A stretch of 64,000 nucleotides of DNA from Chromatiales bacterium (GTDB lineage Bacteria; Pseudomonadota; Gammaproteobacteria; Steroidobacterales; GCA-2729495). Numbering within the stretch: the first letter of the stretch is position 1; each line of letters begins with the position of its first letter. Below, piece after piece: positions 19,701-27,386 of this stretch. Location: contig CP070671.1 of NCBI GenBank assembly GCA_020351875.1, positions 757,325 to 821,324 on the forward strand, given 5' to 3'. Made by a program: the position numbers and the translations under genes. The notes under the pieces were generated by a model that worked only from the letters and a program-made list of their open reading frames with translations, was not told the origin of the DNA and did no database searches.

Positions 19701-20230
19701 CGCCGGTCCTTGTACTTGGAAACGCCGGCGGCTTCTTCGATATAAACGCGCATTTCATCGGGCTTCGCCTCGATGAGCCGCGACACCATGCCCTGCTCGA
19801 TAATGGCGTAGCTGCGCGGTCCCAGGCCTGTGCCCAGGAAGATGCTGGTGATGTCCTTGCGCCGGCAGCGGGCATTGTTCAGGAAATACTGCGACGTGCC
19901 GTCCCGCGACACCGTGCGCTTGATGGAAATTTCCGAATAGGCCGCGTACTGGCCGCCTATGGAGCCCTCGGAATTATCGAAACACAATTCGATGGTCGCG
20001 GTGCCGACGGGCTGGCGGCCGGCAGAACCGTTGAAAATGACGTCCGCCATGGAATCGCCGCGCAGGTGCTTGGCCGACGACTCGCCCATGACCCAGCGAA
20101 TGGCATCGATGACATTGGACTTGCCGCAGCCGTTCGGCCCCACCACGCCGACGAGATTGCTCGGCAGCTGAATGGTGGTGGGATCGACAAAGGACTTGAA
20201 GCCGGCCAGTTTGATCTTGCTTAGACGCAT
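16742..20230 (-). CDS. smc: Chromosome segregation protein SMC
   Basis: 1162 aa condensin ATPase. Walker A GPNGCGKSN at residues 31-39, the QGMVSRLIEAKPDE region that precedes the first coiled coil, a hinge at roughly 510-640, second coiled coil, then the signature LSGGEKALTAVALIF and Walker B FCLLDEVDAPLDDANV. The cysteine within Walker A (GCGKS) is common in bacterial SMC. Works with ScpA and ScpB, both encoded 8-12 kb upstream. Presence of SMC-ScpAB instead of MukBEF places the organism outside the enteric/Vibrio group. First gene of smc-zipA-ligA. Confidence 0.98.
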   Translation of the reverse strand: MRLSKIKLAGFKSFVDPTTIQLPSNLVGVVGPNGCGKSNVIDAIRWVMGESSAKHLRGDSMADVIFNGSAGRQPVGTATIELCFDNSEGSIGGQYAAYSEISIKRTVSRDGTSQYFLNNARCRRKDITSIFLGTGLGPRSYAIIEQGMVSRLIEAKPDEMRVYIEEAAGVSKYKDRRRETENRIRHTRDNLDRLNDLREEVDKQIKHLQRQARQAERYKDLKHDERRLSAELLVIRLGELDRELEQRRAALAHAETQVEAAVAGQRAVEAQIAERREAHTGANEAFNEIQGRYYAAQSEISRLEQSLAHARENRERQEQETAEASQQLAEIESEISQDREQLDALVSRLEELAPDLQQARGMEESSAANLQRVEEALDSWQTTWHDFNLEAKEYQQTCHVERTRIEHLESQAERLRLRQADLTAEGDGISVSQQEAMLLDHERREKAAGADVERLTAAGNELERKVVALREREQTLGAELEALRGELESRRGRAETLEALQAAALGADQEAANRWLKSNGLADQPRLAQRLRVEAPWEQAVEAVLGDFLQAVCVRRPEEHLRSLPEADIALLDDRGEVASGAEFLSSKVADAGQAAALLSRVRVVGSLDQALGIRARLAPGESVITPDGVWLGDGWVRVSRGHREAGGVLTREQDIRALQDEIRDHEHNLRRSQDERHGIRQQLETLERERGANAEALTAANRHLAEAGARLSNLRQDLDRARTRLDALTADSQAVRDELEGLESASAAARARLEQAEEATTRMADRRPTLERQQQELLEEYNRAREQADLDRENAARIQIEFESRRASKESASTTLTRVQAQQTRLQARVAELTEKISSSQAPIAEMEEVLEAQLSGKVIVEQQLAARRRALEEADQALREAETARADCERKVTDVRGAADQHRMSARETEVRREGLAEQFVDSDRSLDQVKAELPEDAGVDAWEEQLARAQRRIDRLGPINLAAIDEFKEQSERKEYLDSQFEDLNAALETLEKAIRKIDRETRTRFQETFEQVNAGLQRLFPRLFGGGHAYLSLDGDDLLSAGVTVMARPPGKRNSHIHLLSGGEKALTAVALIFSIFELNPAPFCLLDEVDAPLDDANVSRFCDIVKEMADTVQFIVITHNKTTMELARQLTGVTMNEPGVSRLVSVDIDEAVQLAAS

Positions 20231-20472
20231 TGGATCAGCAGCCCGCGCTCATGAGCCCGGCAGTGCGACGTGGGAAAGCAGAATCCCGAACGCGCAACGC
20301 ATTCCCCCTGTGACCCGCGGCCAGCAGCCCGGCGGGTAACCCGTTTATCACACAATCGTCTGTCCAACACGACACGACGATCTACGCACGCGGGCTAGTG
20401 TAAAGTAAAAAACTGGCAAGAACACCTGTTCACAGGGGTGCGCGGACGCCCCGGAGAGGCTCTGCAAACCCT
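20231..20472. other. Intergenic region between divergent smc and queF
   Basis: No gene. It must hold the smc and queF promoters but no pair close to consensus was found. An imperfect hairpin (CACCTG...CAGGGGTG, around 20425-20442) stands before queF. The A-rich stretch GTAAAAAACTGG loosely recalls a preQ1-I riboswitch tail but lacks a proper first stem (see rejected items). Confidence 0.5.
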
Positions 20473-20877
20473 ATGGAAAAAGATTCTAGAAAGTCATTGG
20501 AAACATTTGAAAACCCTAATATTTCCAGAGACTATACGATACGAATCCGGATCCCCGAGTTCACCTGCTTGTGCCCGAAAACCGGCCAACCGGATTTTGC
20601 CACCCTGCACCTCGAATACATCCCGAACCAGCGTTGTGTCGAACTCAAGGCACTGAAGCAATACGTGTGGAGTTATCGTGACCAGGGCGCATTTCACGAA
20701 GCGGTCACGAACCGGATCCTGGGCGACCTGGTCGCCGTCCTGGCACCCCGCTTTGCCCGGCTGACCGCCAACTTCAATGTGCGCGGCGGCATTTATACGA
20801 CCGTGGTCGCCGAGCACCGCGACCCGGACTGGCAGCCCGCCCCCATCGTGGACCTGCCGCCCGCGGCCGAAAACTGA
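20473..20877 (+). CDS. queF: NADPH-dependent 7-cyano-7-deazaguanine reductase, short (type I) form
   Basis: 134 aa. Reduces preQ0 to preQ1 in queuosine synthesis. The nucleophilic Cys and proton-donating Asp are in [15 protein letters not shown], and the QueF substrate motif is [21 protein letters not shown]. This is the single-domain form as in Bacillus, half the length of the two-domain E. coli QueF. Start ATG 20473, so the protein has about 20 residues before the first strand, somewhat AT-rich in codon use. Confidence 0.95.
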   Translation: MEKDSRKSLETFENPNISRDYTIRIRIPEFTCLCPKTGQPDFATLHLEYIPNQRCVELKALKQYVWSYRDQGAFHEAVTNRILGDLVAVLAPRFARLTANFNVRGGIYTTVVAEHRDPDWQPAPIVDLPPAAEN

Positions 20878-20917
20878 GCTGCCTGCGCCAGCCGTGCTCC
20901 AGGACGGCATCCAGGCC

Positions 20918-20946
20918 CTTTTATCCCGCCAGAGCCTATGTATAAT
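20918..20946 (+). promoter_or_regulatory. Probable dksA promoter
   Basis: A perfect TATAAT at 20941-20946, preceded by TATG, about 35 bases before the dksA start. The -35 at 17 bases (CTTTTA, 20918-20923) is poor, so the promoter probably depends on the -10 and upstream contacts. Confidence 0.5.
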
Positions 20947-20980
20947 CCCGCCGGTTTCGACAGACGCATGGGGCGTTTAG

Positions 20981-21973
20981 ATGGCTGGCAAGAAGGCAAC
21001 TTCTCGTAAGCGGTCCACCGCCAGGAGCACACGCTCGGCGGCGAAAAAGCGCACGGCCAAAAAGAAGGCGAGCAGCAAGCGTGCTGCGTCGTCACGGAAG
21101 ACATCGGCCAGAAAGGCCACTAGCAAAGGACGCAAGACCAAGGCCGTGAGCAAGAAGACCACTGCGAAAAAAACCGCCGCGAAAAAGAAGACGAAGAAGA
21201 AAGCCGCGGCCAAGAAATCGACCCGGAAAGCCGTGACCAGGAAGGCCACGGCCAAGAAGGCGAGCAAGAAGAAGGTCGCCAAGAAAAAGGTGGCGAAGAA
21301 GACCGCCGCCAAGAGCAAGGCGAAGAAGGCGGCTGCCAAGCCAAAGCCAAGGACGAAGGCCAAGGCCAAGGCCAAGCCAAAGGCCAAGCCAAAGGCCAAG
21401 GTCAAAAAGGCCGCCCCGAAGAAAGCGGCGAAGAAGCCTGCGGCAAAGAAAGCCGTGGCTGTCAAACGAACTGCAACGGCGGTGGCAAAGCGCAAGCCGG
21501 TGGCCACTGCGAGGCGGCGCAAGGTCAGCACCGATCCCGATGCACTGATTCACGGCATCACGCCATACCACGCCGGTGCCGGCGAAGAGTACATGAGCGA
21601 TACCCAGCTCGAACACTTCCGCGAGATTCTGCTGGCCTGGAAGCGCGAGCTGATGGAAGAGGTCGATCGCACTGTGCACCACATGCAGGACGAGGCTAGC
21701 AATTTCCCGGATCCGAACGACCGGGCCACACAGGAATCGGAATTCGGGCTCGAACTGCGGACCCGTGACCGCGAGCGCAAGTTGCTCAAGAAAATCGAGC
21801 AGGCCCTGCTGCGCATCGAAGACGGCAGCTATGGATTCTGTGAGGAGACCGGCGAAGAAATCGGCCTGAAGCGCCTGGAGGCCCGGCCAGTCGCCACCCT
21901 GTGTGTCGAAGCGCAGGAGCGTCGGGAACTCGCCGAACGCCAGTACCGCGATCGGGACGATCAGTACCGCTGA
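20981..21973 (+). CDS. dksA: DksA-type RNA polymerase-binding regulator with histone H1-like N-terminal arm
   Basis: 330 aa, over twice the length of E. coli DksA. Residues 1 to about 178 are almost only Lys, Ala, Arg, Thr and Ser, like bacterial H1-like proteins. From GEEYMSDTQLEHFREILLAW onward it is a clear DksA: coiled coil with the tip motif DEASNFPDPNDRA and the zinc-finger region. Only two of four zinc cysteines remain: C287-E-E-T290 and C308-V-E-A311, the same C/T/C/A pattern I recall for zinc-independent DksA2 proteins. DksA binds the polymerase secondary channel and works with ppGpp in the stringent response. The basic arm probably binds nucleic acid. Confidence 0.92.
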   Translation: MAGKKATSRKRSTARSTRSAAKKRTAKKKASSKRAASSRKTSARKATSKGRKTKAVSKKTTAKKTAAKKKTKKKAAAKKSTRKAVTRKATAKKASKKKVAKKKVAKKTAAKSKAKKAAAKPKPRTKAKAKAKPKAKPKAKVKKAAPKKAAKKPAAKKAVAVKRTATAVAKRKPVATARRRKVSTDPDALIHGITPYHAGAGEEYMSDTQLEHFREILLAWKRELMEEVDRTVHHMQDEASNFPDPNDRATQESEFGLELRTRDRERKLLKKIEQALLRIEDGSYGFCEETGEEIGLKRLEARPVATLCVEAQERRELAERQYRDRDDQYR

Positions 21974-22898
21974 GCAAGAGGCCCCGGTACCTGCCGCGTA
22001 CCGGGGCCGCTTTGCGCCCTCACCCACCGGCCCCCTGCACCTCGGCTCCCTGGTAGCCGCCACCGCCAGCTACCTGCAAGCGCTGGCGGCCGGTGGCGAA
22101 TGGCTGGTGCGCATCGACGACATCGATCCACCCCGCGAAGCACCCGGTGCTGCGGACGAGATCCTGCGTTGCCTGGAGACCCACGGCTTCTGCTGGGACG
22201 GCGAGGTCCGCTGGCAGAGCCAGCGTGCCGCCTCCCATGCCGCCGGCGTTCGGGCGCTGTTCGACACCGGTCTCGCATTTCGCTGCGACTGCAGCCGGCA
22301 ACAGGTACGCGCCGCCGCGCGCCCGGGCCCGGCCGGCCCGGTCTACCCGGGCACCTGCCGGCACAAGGCCCCGGGAGAAGTGAATCCCGACAATTCAGCC
22401 CTGCGCGTCGCCGTGACCCCGACCCTCATCCGCTTTGTCGACCCTCTCCAGGGGCCACAGCACTGCCGCCTCGACCGGGACCTGGGCGCCTTTGTGATCC
22501 GGCGCCGGGACGGCCTGATGAGCTACGTGCTCGCCACGACCCTGGATGACCACGCCCAGGGCATCACGGAGGTGGTGAGGGGCACGGACCTGCTGACCAT
22601 GACCTTCGCCCAACTCTGGCTCCAGGCGCTGCTCGGCCTGCGTCGACCCGCCTATCTGCACGTCCCGGTAGTGCGCAACGCGGCAGGGCAGAAGCTCAGC
22701 AAGCAGACCGGCGCCCGGCCCCTGGCGAGTGATGCCCCCGGCGCGAACCTGTGCCAGGCGCTGGCCTGCCTGGGCCAGGACGCCCCGGCGGAACTCGAAC
22801 ACGAATCCCCTGCGGAGATCTGGCGCTGGGCCACCAGGCACTGGGAGCCCCGACTGGCGGGCCGGGAAACCGGGGATTTAGTTAAACAGAGAATCTAG
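21903..22898 (+). CDS. gluQ: Glutamyl-Q tRNA(Asp) synthetase
   Basis: Truncated glutamyl-tRNA synthetase that puts glutamate on queuosine of tRNA-Asp. GRFAPSPTGPLHLGSLVAA carries the HIGH-type motif, RIDDIDPPREAP the Glu/ATP site, FRCDCSRQ with YPGTC the zinc site, and KLSKQTGA replaces KMSKS. There is no anticodon-binding domain, as expected. Downstream of dksA as in E. coli, and functionally linked to queF here through queuosine. The only ordinary start found is GTG 21903, which overlaps dksA by 71 bases; a non-standard start near 21960 is also possible. Confidence 0.9.
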   Translation: MSKRRSVGNSPNASTAIGTISTAEQEAPVPAAYRGRFAPSPTGPLHLGSLVAATASYLQALAAGGEWLVRIDDIDPPREAPGAADEILRCLETHGFCWDGEVRWQSQRAASHAAGVRALFDTGLAFRCDCSRQQVRAAARPGPAGPVYPGTCRHKAPGEVNPDNSALRVAVTPTLIRFVDPLQGPQHCRLDRDLGAFVIRRRDGLMSYVLATTLDDHAQGITEVVRGTDLLTMTFAQLWLQALLGLRRPAYLHVPVVRNAAGQKLSKQTGARPLASDAPGANLCQALACLGQDAPAELEHESPAEIWRWATRHWEPRLAGRETGDLVKQRI

Positions 22899-23079
22899 AA
22901 AGCCATTTAGCAATAGCTATCAACCCACTGTTTTTAAAAAATATTACTGGATAACCATTTGCCCCAAATCTTGGCCATTGATTGCTTCAGCGCGTCGAAC
23001 TAGTCTGGATGCCTTGGGTCTAATCCCCCATGGTGCTGCTGTATTGCAGCGGTCAGACTTAAGGATTGAGGATGACGAG

Positions 23080-23430
23080 ATGGGCCAAACCAGAATCATT
23101 CGCAAGTATGTCAATCGACGGCTCTACGACACCACGGAAAGCCGTTACGTGAACCTCGAGGATCTGCGCAGGCTGATTCTCGAGGGCAACGAGATCCGGG
23201 TGACGGATCGCGCCAGTGGTGACGACATCACCACCCCTGTCCTGCTGCAGATCATTGGCGATGCGCAGCGCGGCGGCCATGCAATCTTCAAACCGGAGTT
23301 GCTGTGTGAGCTGGTGCGCCTGCAGGCCGGCAATGAAGATCCGGCGCTGGTGACACGGCTGAACAACGCGTTCCGCGACGCACTGCGGGCGCCTCGCGAA
23401 CACGACACCGCGTTTGCGGCCGGTCAGTAG
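23080..23430 (+). CDS. phaR: Polyhydroxyalkanoate synthesis regulator DNA-binding domain protein
   Basis: 116 aa. Starts RIIRKYVNRRLYDTTESRYVNLEDL, the hallmark of the PHB/PHA accumulation regulator DNA-binding domain, then a second conserved stretch (ILLQIIGDAQ-like, LLQIIGDAQRGGHAIF). Shorter than classical PhaR (about 180 aa) because the C-terminal part is reduced. PhaR represses phasin and PHA genes and binds PHA granules. No other PHA gene is in the window. ATG 23080 has a GAGGA ribosome site; an in-frame start further up is possible but gives an odd leader. Followed by a strong terminator. Confidence 0.85.
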   Translation: MGQTRIIRKYVNRRLYDTTESRYVNLEDLRRLILEGNEIRVTDRASGDDITTPVLLQIIGDAQRGGHAIFKPELLCELVRLQAGNEDPALVTRLNNAFRDALRAPREHDTAFAAGQ

Positions 23431-23444
23431 GAACTGATTTAGCC

Positions 23445-23468
23445 GACCCCCGCCGCCCGGCGGGGGTC
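23445..23468. terminator. Strong two-way terminator between phaR and pnp
   Basis: Perfect ten-base stem GACCCCCGCC / GGCGGGGGTC with loop GCCC, in the gap between convergent phaR and pnp. A short T run follows on the plus side only, so its strength for pnp is less sure. Confidence 0.75.
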
Positions 23469-23485
23469 TTCATGCCTTGCCTCGG

Positions 23486-25576
23486 TCAGGCGGCGTCGTC
23501 CAGGTCGCGCATGCTCAGCCGCACACGGCCCTGGCGATCGACCTCGAGCACCTTCACCCGAATGATGTCGCCCTCGGCCAGCTTGTCGCTGACCCGCTCG
23601 ACGCGCTCTTCGGAGATTTGCGAGATGTGCACCAGACCGTCCTTGCCCGGCAGAATGGTCACGAAGGCGCCAAAATCCATCAGGCGAGCGACACGGCCCT
23701 CGTAGATCCGGCCAACTTCAACGTCCGCCGTGATCATTTCGATGCGGCGCTTGGCTTCCCGACCGGCCGCGCCGTCGACGGACGCGATATTCACGGTGCC
23801 GTCGTTATCAATGTCGATCGTGGCGCCGGTTTCCTCGGTGATTCCCCGGATGGTCGCCCCACCCTTGCCGATCACGTCACGGATCTTCTCCGGATCGATC
23901 TTCATCGAGATGATGGTCGGCGCCCACTCGGACATTTCCTCGCGCGGCTTGTCGATGACCTTGGCCATTTCACCGAGAATGTACAGCCGTGCGTCCTGCG
24001 CCTGGCGCAGTGCATCCGCCATGATGTCGCGGGTAATCCCGTCGATCTTGATATCCATCTGCAGGGCCGTCACACCACTGTCGGTGCCGGCCACCTTGAA
24101 GTCCATGTCGCCGAGATGATCTTCGTCGCCGAGGATATCCGTGAGCACCGAGTGGCGATCACCTTCTTTCACCAGCCCCATGGCCACGCCGGCCACCGGC
24201 GAACTGATGGGTACGCCGGCGTCCATCAGGGCCAGGCTCGTGCCACAGACGCTGGCCATGGAACTCGACCCGTTGGATTCGGTGATTTCCGAGACCACGC
24301 GCACCACATAGGGAAACTTGCTGGCGTCCGGCAGGACCGCCTTGATGCCGCGGCGGGCCAGCCGGCCGTGGCCGATTTCGCGGCGCTTCGGTGAGCCCAT
24401 GAAGCCGGTCTCACCCACACAGTAAGGCGGGAAGTTGTAATGGAGCATGAAGCGGTCGCGGAACTCGCCTTCCAGCGCGTCGATAATCTGCGAATCGCGT
24501 TCGGTGCCCAGTGTTGCGACCACAATGGCCTGGGTTTCACCCCGGGTGAACAAGGCCGAGCCGTGGGTCCTGGGCAACGCGCCGGTTTCAACCGAGATCG
24601 GGCGCACGGTCGTCTGATCGCGGCCGTCAATGCGCGGCTCGCCGCTCAGCACCCGCTCGCGCACAATGTTCTTCTCGAGCTTACCCAGGGCGCCGGCTAC
24701 GCTGGCGTTGTCCCACTGCGCAGACTCACCGCCGGCCAGCTTCTCTGTGACCGCCGACTTGATCTCGCCGATGCGGGCATAGCGCTCCTGCTTTTCGCGA
24801 ATCGTATAGGCCTCCTGGAAGGCTGACGCGGCTTCGGCGGCCACCGCCGCAGCCAGGGCTTCGTCTTCGGGCGCGGCTTCCCAGGTCCAGGCAGGCTTAC
24901 CGGCTTCGGCGGCCAATTCCTGGATCGCGCTGATTGCCACCTGCATCTGGTCGTGGCCGAAGACCACCGAATCGAGCATGACCTGCTCGGACAGCTGCTC
25001 GGCTTCGGATTCCACCATCAGCACAGCGTTGGCAGTGCCCGCCACCACCAGGTTCAGCTGGGACTGCTCAAGCACGTCATTGCTCGGGTTCAGCACATAC
25101 TGCCCGTCGACGTAACCGACACGTGCGGCGCCTATCGGACCGCCAAACGGCATGCCGGAAATGGCCAGCGCCGCCGATGCGCCCAGCAACGCGGGAATGT
25201 CGGGATCAATATTGGGATCGACGGAGATCACCGTCGCAATCACCTGGACCTCATTCTTGAAGCCCTTCGGGAACAGGGGGCGGATCGGCCGGTCGATCAG
25301 GCGCGACGTCAGCGTCTCCTTTTCACTGGGTCGGCCTTCCCGTTTGAAGAACCCACCCGGGATCTTGCCAGCGGCGTAGGTCCGTTCCTGGTAGTTGACT
25401 GTCAGCGGGAAAAAGTCCCGGCCCGGGTCGGCTTCCTTGCGCCCCACGGCCGTGGCAAGCACCACCGTGTCGGCCATGCTGACGAGCACGGCGCCGTCAG
25501 CCTGACGGGCAATGGCGCCCGTCTCGAGCGTGACCTGATGGTCACCATATTGAAAAGTTTTCTTGATAGCTTTCAC
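23486..25576 (-). CDS. pnp: Polyribonucleotide nucleotidyltransferase (PNPase)
   Basis: 696 aa phosphorolytic 3'-5' exoribonuclease. Two RNase PH-like cores are visible (first from [19 protein letters not shown], second from [20 protein letters not shown]), then a KH domain ([20 protein letters not shown]) and an S1 domain ([19 protein letters not shown]). Degrades mRNA and joins the degradosome. GTG start at 25576 with AGGAT upstream. Behind rpsO in the standard rpsO-pnp pair. A little shorter than the E. coli enzyme at the C-terminus because the RNase E-binding tail is missing. Confidence 0.98.
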   Translation of the reverse strand: MKAIKKTFQYGDHQVTLETGAIARQADGAVLVSMADTVVLATAVGRKEADPGRDFFPLTVNYQERTYAAGKIPGGFFKREGRPSEKETLTSRLIDRPIRPLFPKGFKNEVQVIATVISVDPNIDPDIPALLGASAALAISGMPFGGPIGAARVGYVDGQYVLNPSNDVLEQSQLNLVVAGTANAVLMVESEAEQLSEQVMLDSVVFGHDQMQVAISAIQELAAEAGKPAWTWEAAPEDEALAAAVAAEAASAFQEAYTIREKQERYARIGEIKSAVTEKLAGGESAQWDNASVAGALGKLEKNIVRERVLSGEPRIDGRDQTTVRPISVETGALPRTHGSALFTRGETQAIVVATLGTERDSQIIDALEGEFRDRFMLHYNFPPYCVGETGFMGSPKRREIGHGRLARRGIKAVLPDASKFPYVVRVVSEITESNGSSSMASVCGTSLALMDAGVPISSPVAGVAMGLVKEGDRHSVLTDILGDEDHLGDMDFKVAGTDSGVTALQMDIKIDGITRDIMADALRQAQDARLYILGEMAKVIDKPREEMSEWAPTIISMKIDPEKIRDVIGKGGATIRGITEETGATIDIDNDGTVNIASVDGAAGREAKRRIEMITADVEVGRIYEGRVARLMDFGAFVTILPGKDGLVHISQISEERVERVSDKLAEGDIIRVKVLEVDRQGRVRLSMRDLDDAA

Positions 25577-25667
25577 TTTAGGGATCCTGTCGGAAACGGC
25601 AATGCGCCTTGGTCGTCGCGGTCAGCGGCGAACTCAGGCGAGCATGAAACTGGGGATCGTCCTGCGC

Positions 25668-25937
25668 TTAGCGGCGCAGGCCGAGACGTTCGATCAGCTT
25701 GCGATAACGCTCGCTGTCTTTGCTTTTCAGGTAGTCGAGCAGCTTGCGACGCTTGTTGACCATGCGCAGCAGTCCCTGCCGTGAGTGATGGTCTTTCTTG
25801 TGCTTGCTGAAGTGTTCGGTCAGTTCAGTAATGCGTGCAGACAACAGTGCCACCTGCACTTCCGGCGAACCCGTGTCGGCATCGCCCATACCGTAGTCTT
25901 CGATAATCTTGCGCTTTTGCGCCGTCTCAAGAGACAT
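25668..25937 (-). CDS. rpsO: 30S ribosomal protein S15
   Basis: 89 aa, exact family length. Contains [21 protein letters not shown], the [21 protein letters not shown] motif and a basic end. Binds the central domain of 16S rRNA early in assembly. Separate promoter in the 84-base gap after truB; pnp follows 91 bases later and is likely co-transcribed. Confidence 0.98.
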   Translation of the reverse strand: MSLETAQKRKIIEDYGMGDADTGSPEVQVALLSARITELTEHFSKHKKDHHSRQGLLRMVNKRRKLLDYLKSKDSERYRKLIERLGLRR

Positions 25938-25989
25938 TCCCGTGTGCTCCTGTTCGCTAGAACTCTTAAACCCTTGAAAATCGCGCGGT

Positions 25990-25995
25990 ATTGTA
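25990..25995 (-). promoter_or_regulatory. -10 element of a probable rpsO promoter
   Basis: TACAAT on the minus strand, giving a leader of about 45 bases before rpsO. The best -35 at 17 bases (TGTTTT) is weak. Position matches the known separate rpsO promoter of other gammaproteobacteria. Confidence 0.45.
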
Positions 25996-26021
25996 CCCGC
26001 GGCCGACCGTGAAAAACAGCA

Positions 26022-26957
26022 TCAGCCGGCACTCCCGCCGACATTAACAAGCAGGCGCCGCGGGGCCACCCGGCCGTCGCCCAGCGCCTCACCGACACCC
26101 AGGAAGCGATGGCCCTCCCCGTACAGCCGGACCCGGCCCGTCAGGCCCCCGCCGGCGCCCGTGACCGCGTGGCCCTGGCGCAGGTAGAAGGCCTCGTGGG
26201 CGCCCAGTTCCACCGCCGGCCAGTCGGCGATGGCCTCATCGATGGGCCTGAGCAATGCGTCGAGGCTCGCCTGGCCCGCCGCGCTGGCGGCTTCAATCAT
26301 GTCCAGCGTGACCAGCTGGTCTGCCGTGAACGGCCCCACGCCGGTGCGCCGCAGGGCAGCAACATGGCCCAGCGTGCCGCAGGCCCGGGCAAGATCTTCG
26401 ACCAGCGTGCGCACGTAGGTGCCCTTGCTGCAGCGGACCCTGAGCACCGGGCTGGTGGGGTCAAAGCTCTCGATCTCCAGCTCATGGATCACGACCCGCC
26501 GGGGCTCGCGCCCGACCTCCTGGCCTGCCCGGGCGAGTTCGTACAACCGCCGGCCACCGTGCTTCAGCGCGGAGTACATCGGTGGCACCTGCTCGATCTC
26601 GCCGCGAAAACTGGCCAGCGCTTCGCGCAACTGCGTATCGCTCACGGCCGTGATGTCGCTCTGCTCCACGACCGTGCCATCGGCGTCGGCCGTATCCGTG
26701 CGGGCACCGAATCGCGCGGTCACCACGTAGGTCTTCTCCGCATCCAGCAGGAAGGCCGATAACTTCGTGGCCTGGCCCAGGCAGATGGGCAGCAGGCCGC
26801 TGGCCAGCGGATCCAGGCTGCCGGTATGCCCCGCCTTGCGGGCGTTGAACAGCCGTTTCACCCGCTGCAGCGCTGCGTTCGACGTGATCCCGGTAGGTTT
26901 GTCGAGCAACAACAAGCCATCGACGATCCGCCTTCCCTTGCGGTTGTCACGTCCCAT
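26022..26957 (-). CDS. truB: tRNA pseudouridine-55 synthase
   Basis: 311 aa. Makes pseudouridine 55 in the T loop of all tRNAs. Motif I is in KPTGITSNAALQRVKR, the catalytic Asp in GHTGSLDPLASGLLPICLG, the substrate loop in QVPPMYSALKHGGRRLYELA, then CSKGTYVRTLVEDL. The C-terminal PUA-like part is present. ATG 26957 overlaps the rbfA end by 11 bases; further upstream Met codons lie inside rbfA. Confidence 0.97.
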   Translation of the reverse strand: MGRDNRKGRRIVDGLLLLDKPTGITSNAALQRVKRLFNARKAGHTGSLDPLASGLLPICLGQATKLSAFLLDAEKTYVVTARFGARTDTADADGTVVEQSDITAVSDTQLREALASFRGEIEQVPPMYSALKHGGRRLYELARAGQEVGREPRRVVIHELEIESFDPTSPVLRVRCSKGTYVRTLVEDLARACGTLGHVAALRRTGVGPFTADQLVTLDMIEAASAAGQASLDALLRPIDEAIADWPAVELGAHEAFYLRQGHAVTGAGGGLTGRVRLYGEGHRFLGVGEALGDGRVAPRRLLVNVGGSAG

Positions 26958-27336
26958 TCCCAGGCTCCTGTTCGTCTGAATCGGCATCGTGATCGACCAC
27001 CGAATCAATCAGTGCATCCATCTGCGCCGCCCGTTCTGCCGTGTCATCGATCCGAAAGCGAAGTTCCGGCACCTGCCGCACGGACAACTCGCTCGCCACC
27101 GCGCTGCGCAGAAAACCGGCGGCCCGCCGGCAGGCTTCCAGCAGCACATCGCGATCGGCCTCGGCATCCAGGGACGTCACGTACACCCAGGCCACGCTGA
27201 GGTCGCGGGACACCCGCACTTCGGTGATGACCGCGTGATGCAGCGCCGGGTCGCGCGCATCGGTGCGCAGCACATCGCTCAGGATTCGATGAATCTGCTC
27301 CTCGACCCGCCGGCTGCGGGGAAACTCACGCGGCAT
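26947..27336 (-). CDS. rbfA: Ribosome-binding factor A
   Basis: 129 aa KH-type protein needed for 16S rRNA 5'-end maturation and cold adaptation. Starts MPREFPRSRRVEEQIHRILSD and has VSRDLSVAWVYVT and LRFRIDDTAERAAQMDALI. ATG 27336 is chosen because it gives the normal N-terminus and has GGGAG upstream; TTG 27363 would add nine residues. Sits between infB and truB as usual. Confidence 0.95.
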   Translation of the reverse strand: MPREFPRSRRVEEQIHRILSDVLRTDARDPALHHAVITEVRVSRDLSVAWVYVTSLDAEADRDVLLEACRRAAGFLRSAVASELSVRQVPELRFRIDDTAERAAQMDALIDSVVDHDADSDEQEPGNGT

Positions 27337-27386
27337 GGCGCTCAGCTCCCGGCGGGGCCGCAATCATCGCTCAACGGACAGCCCCA

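Noticed and set aside
20392-20415. preQ1-I riboswitch before queF
   Set aside because: The A-rich tail and a CTAG are present, but I find at best a three-base first stem, so the pseudoknot cannot be built convincingly.
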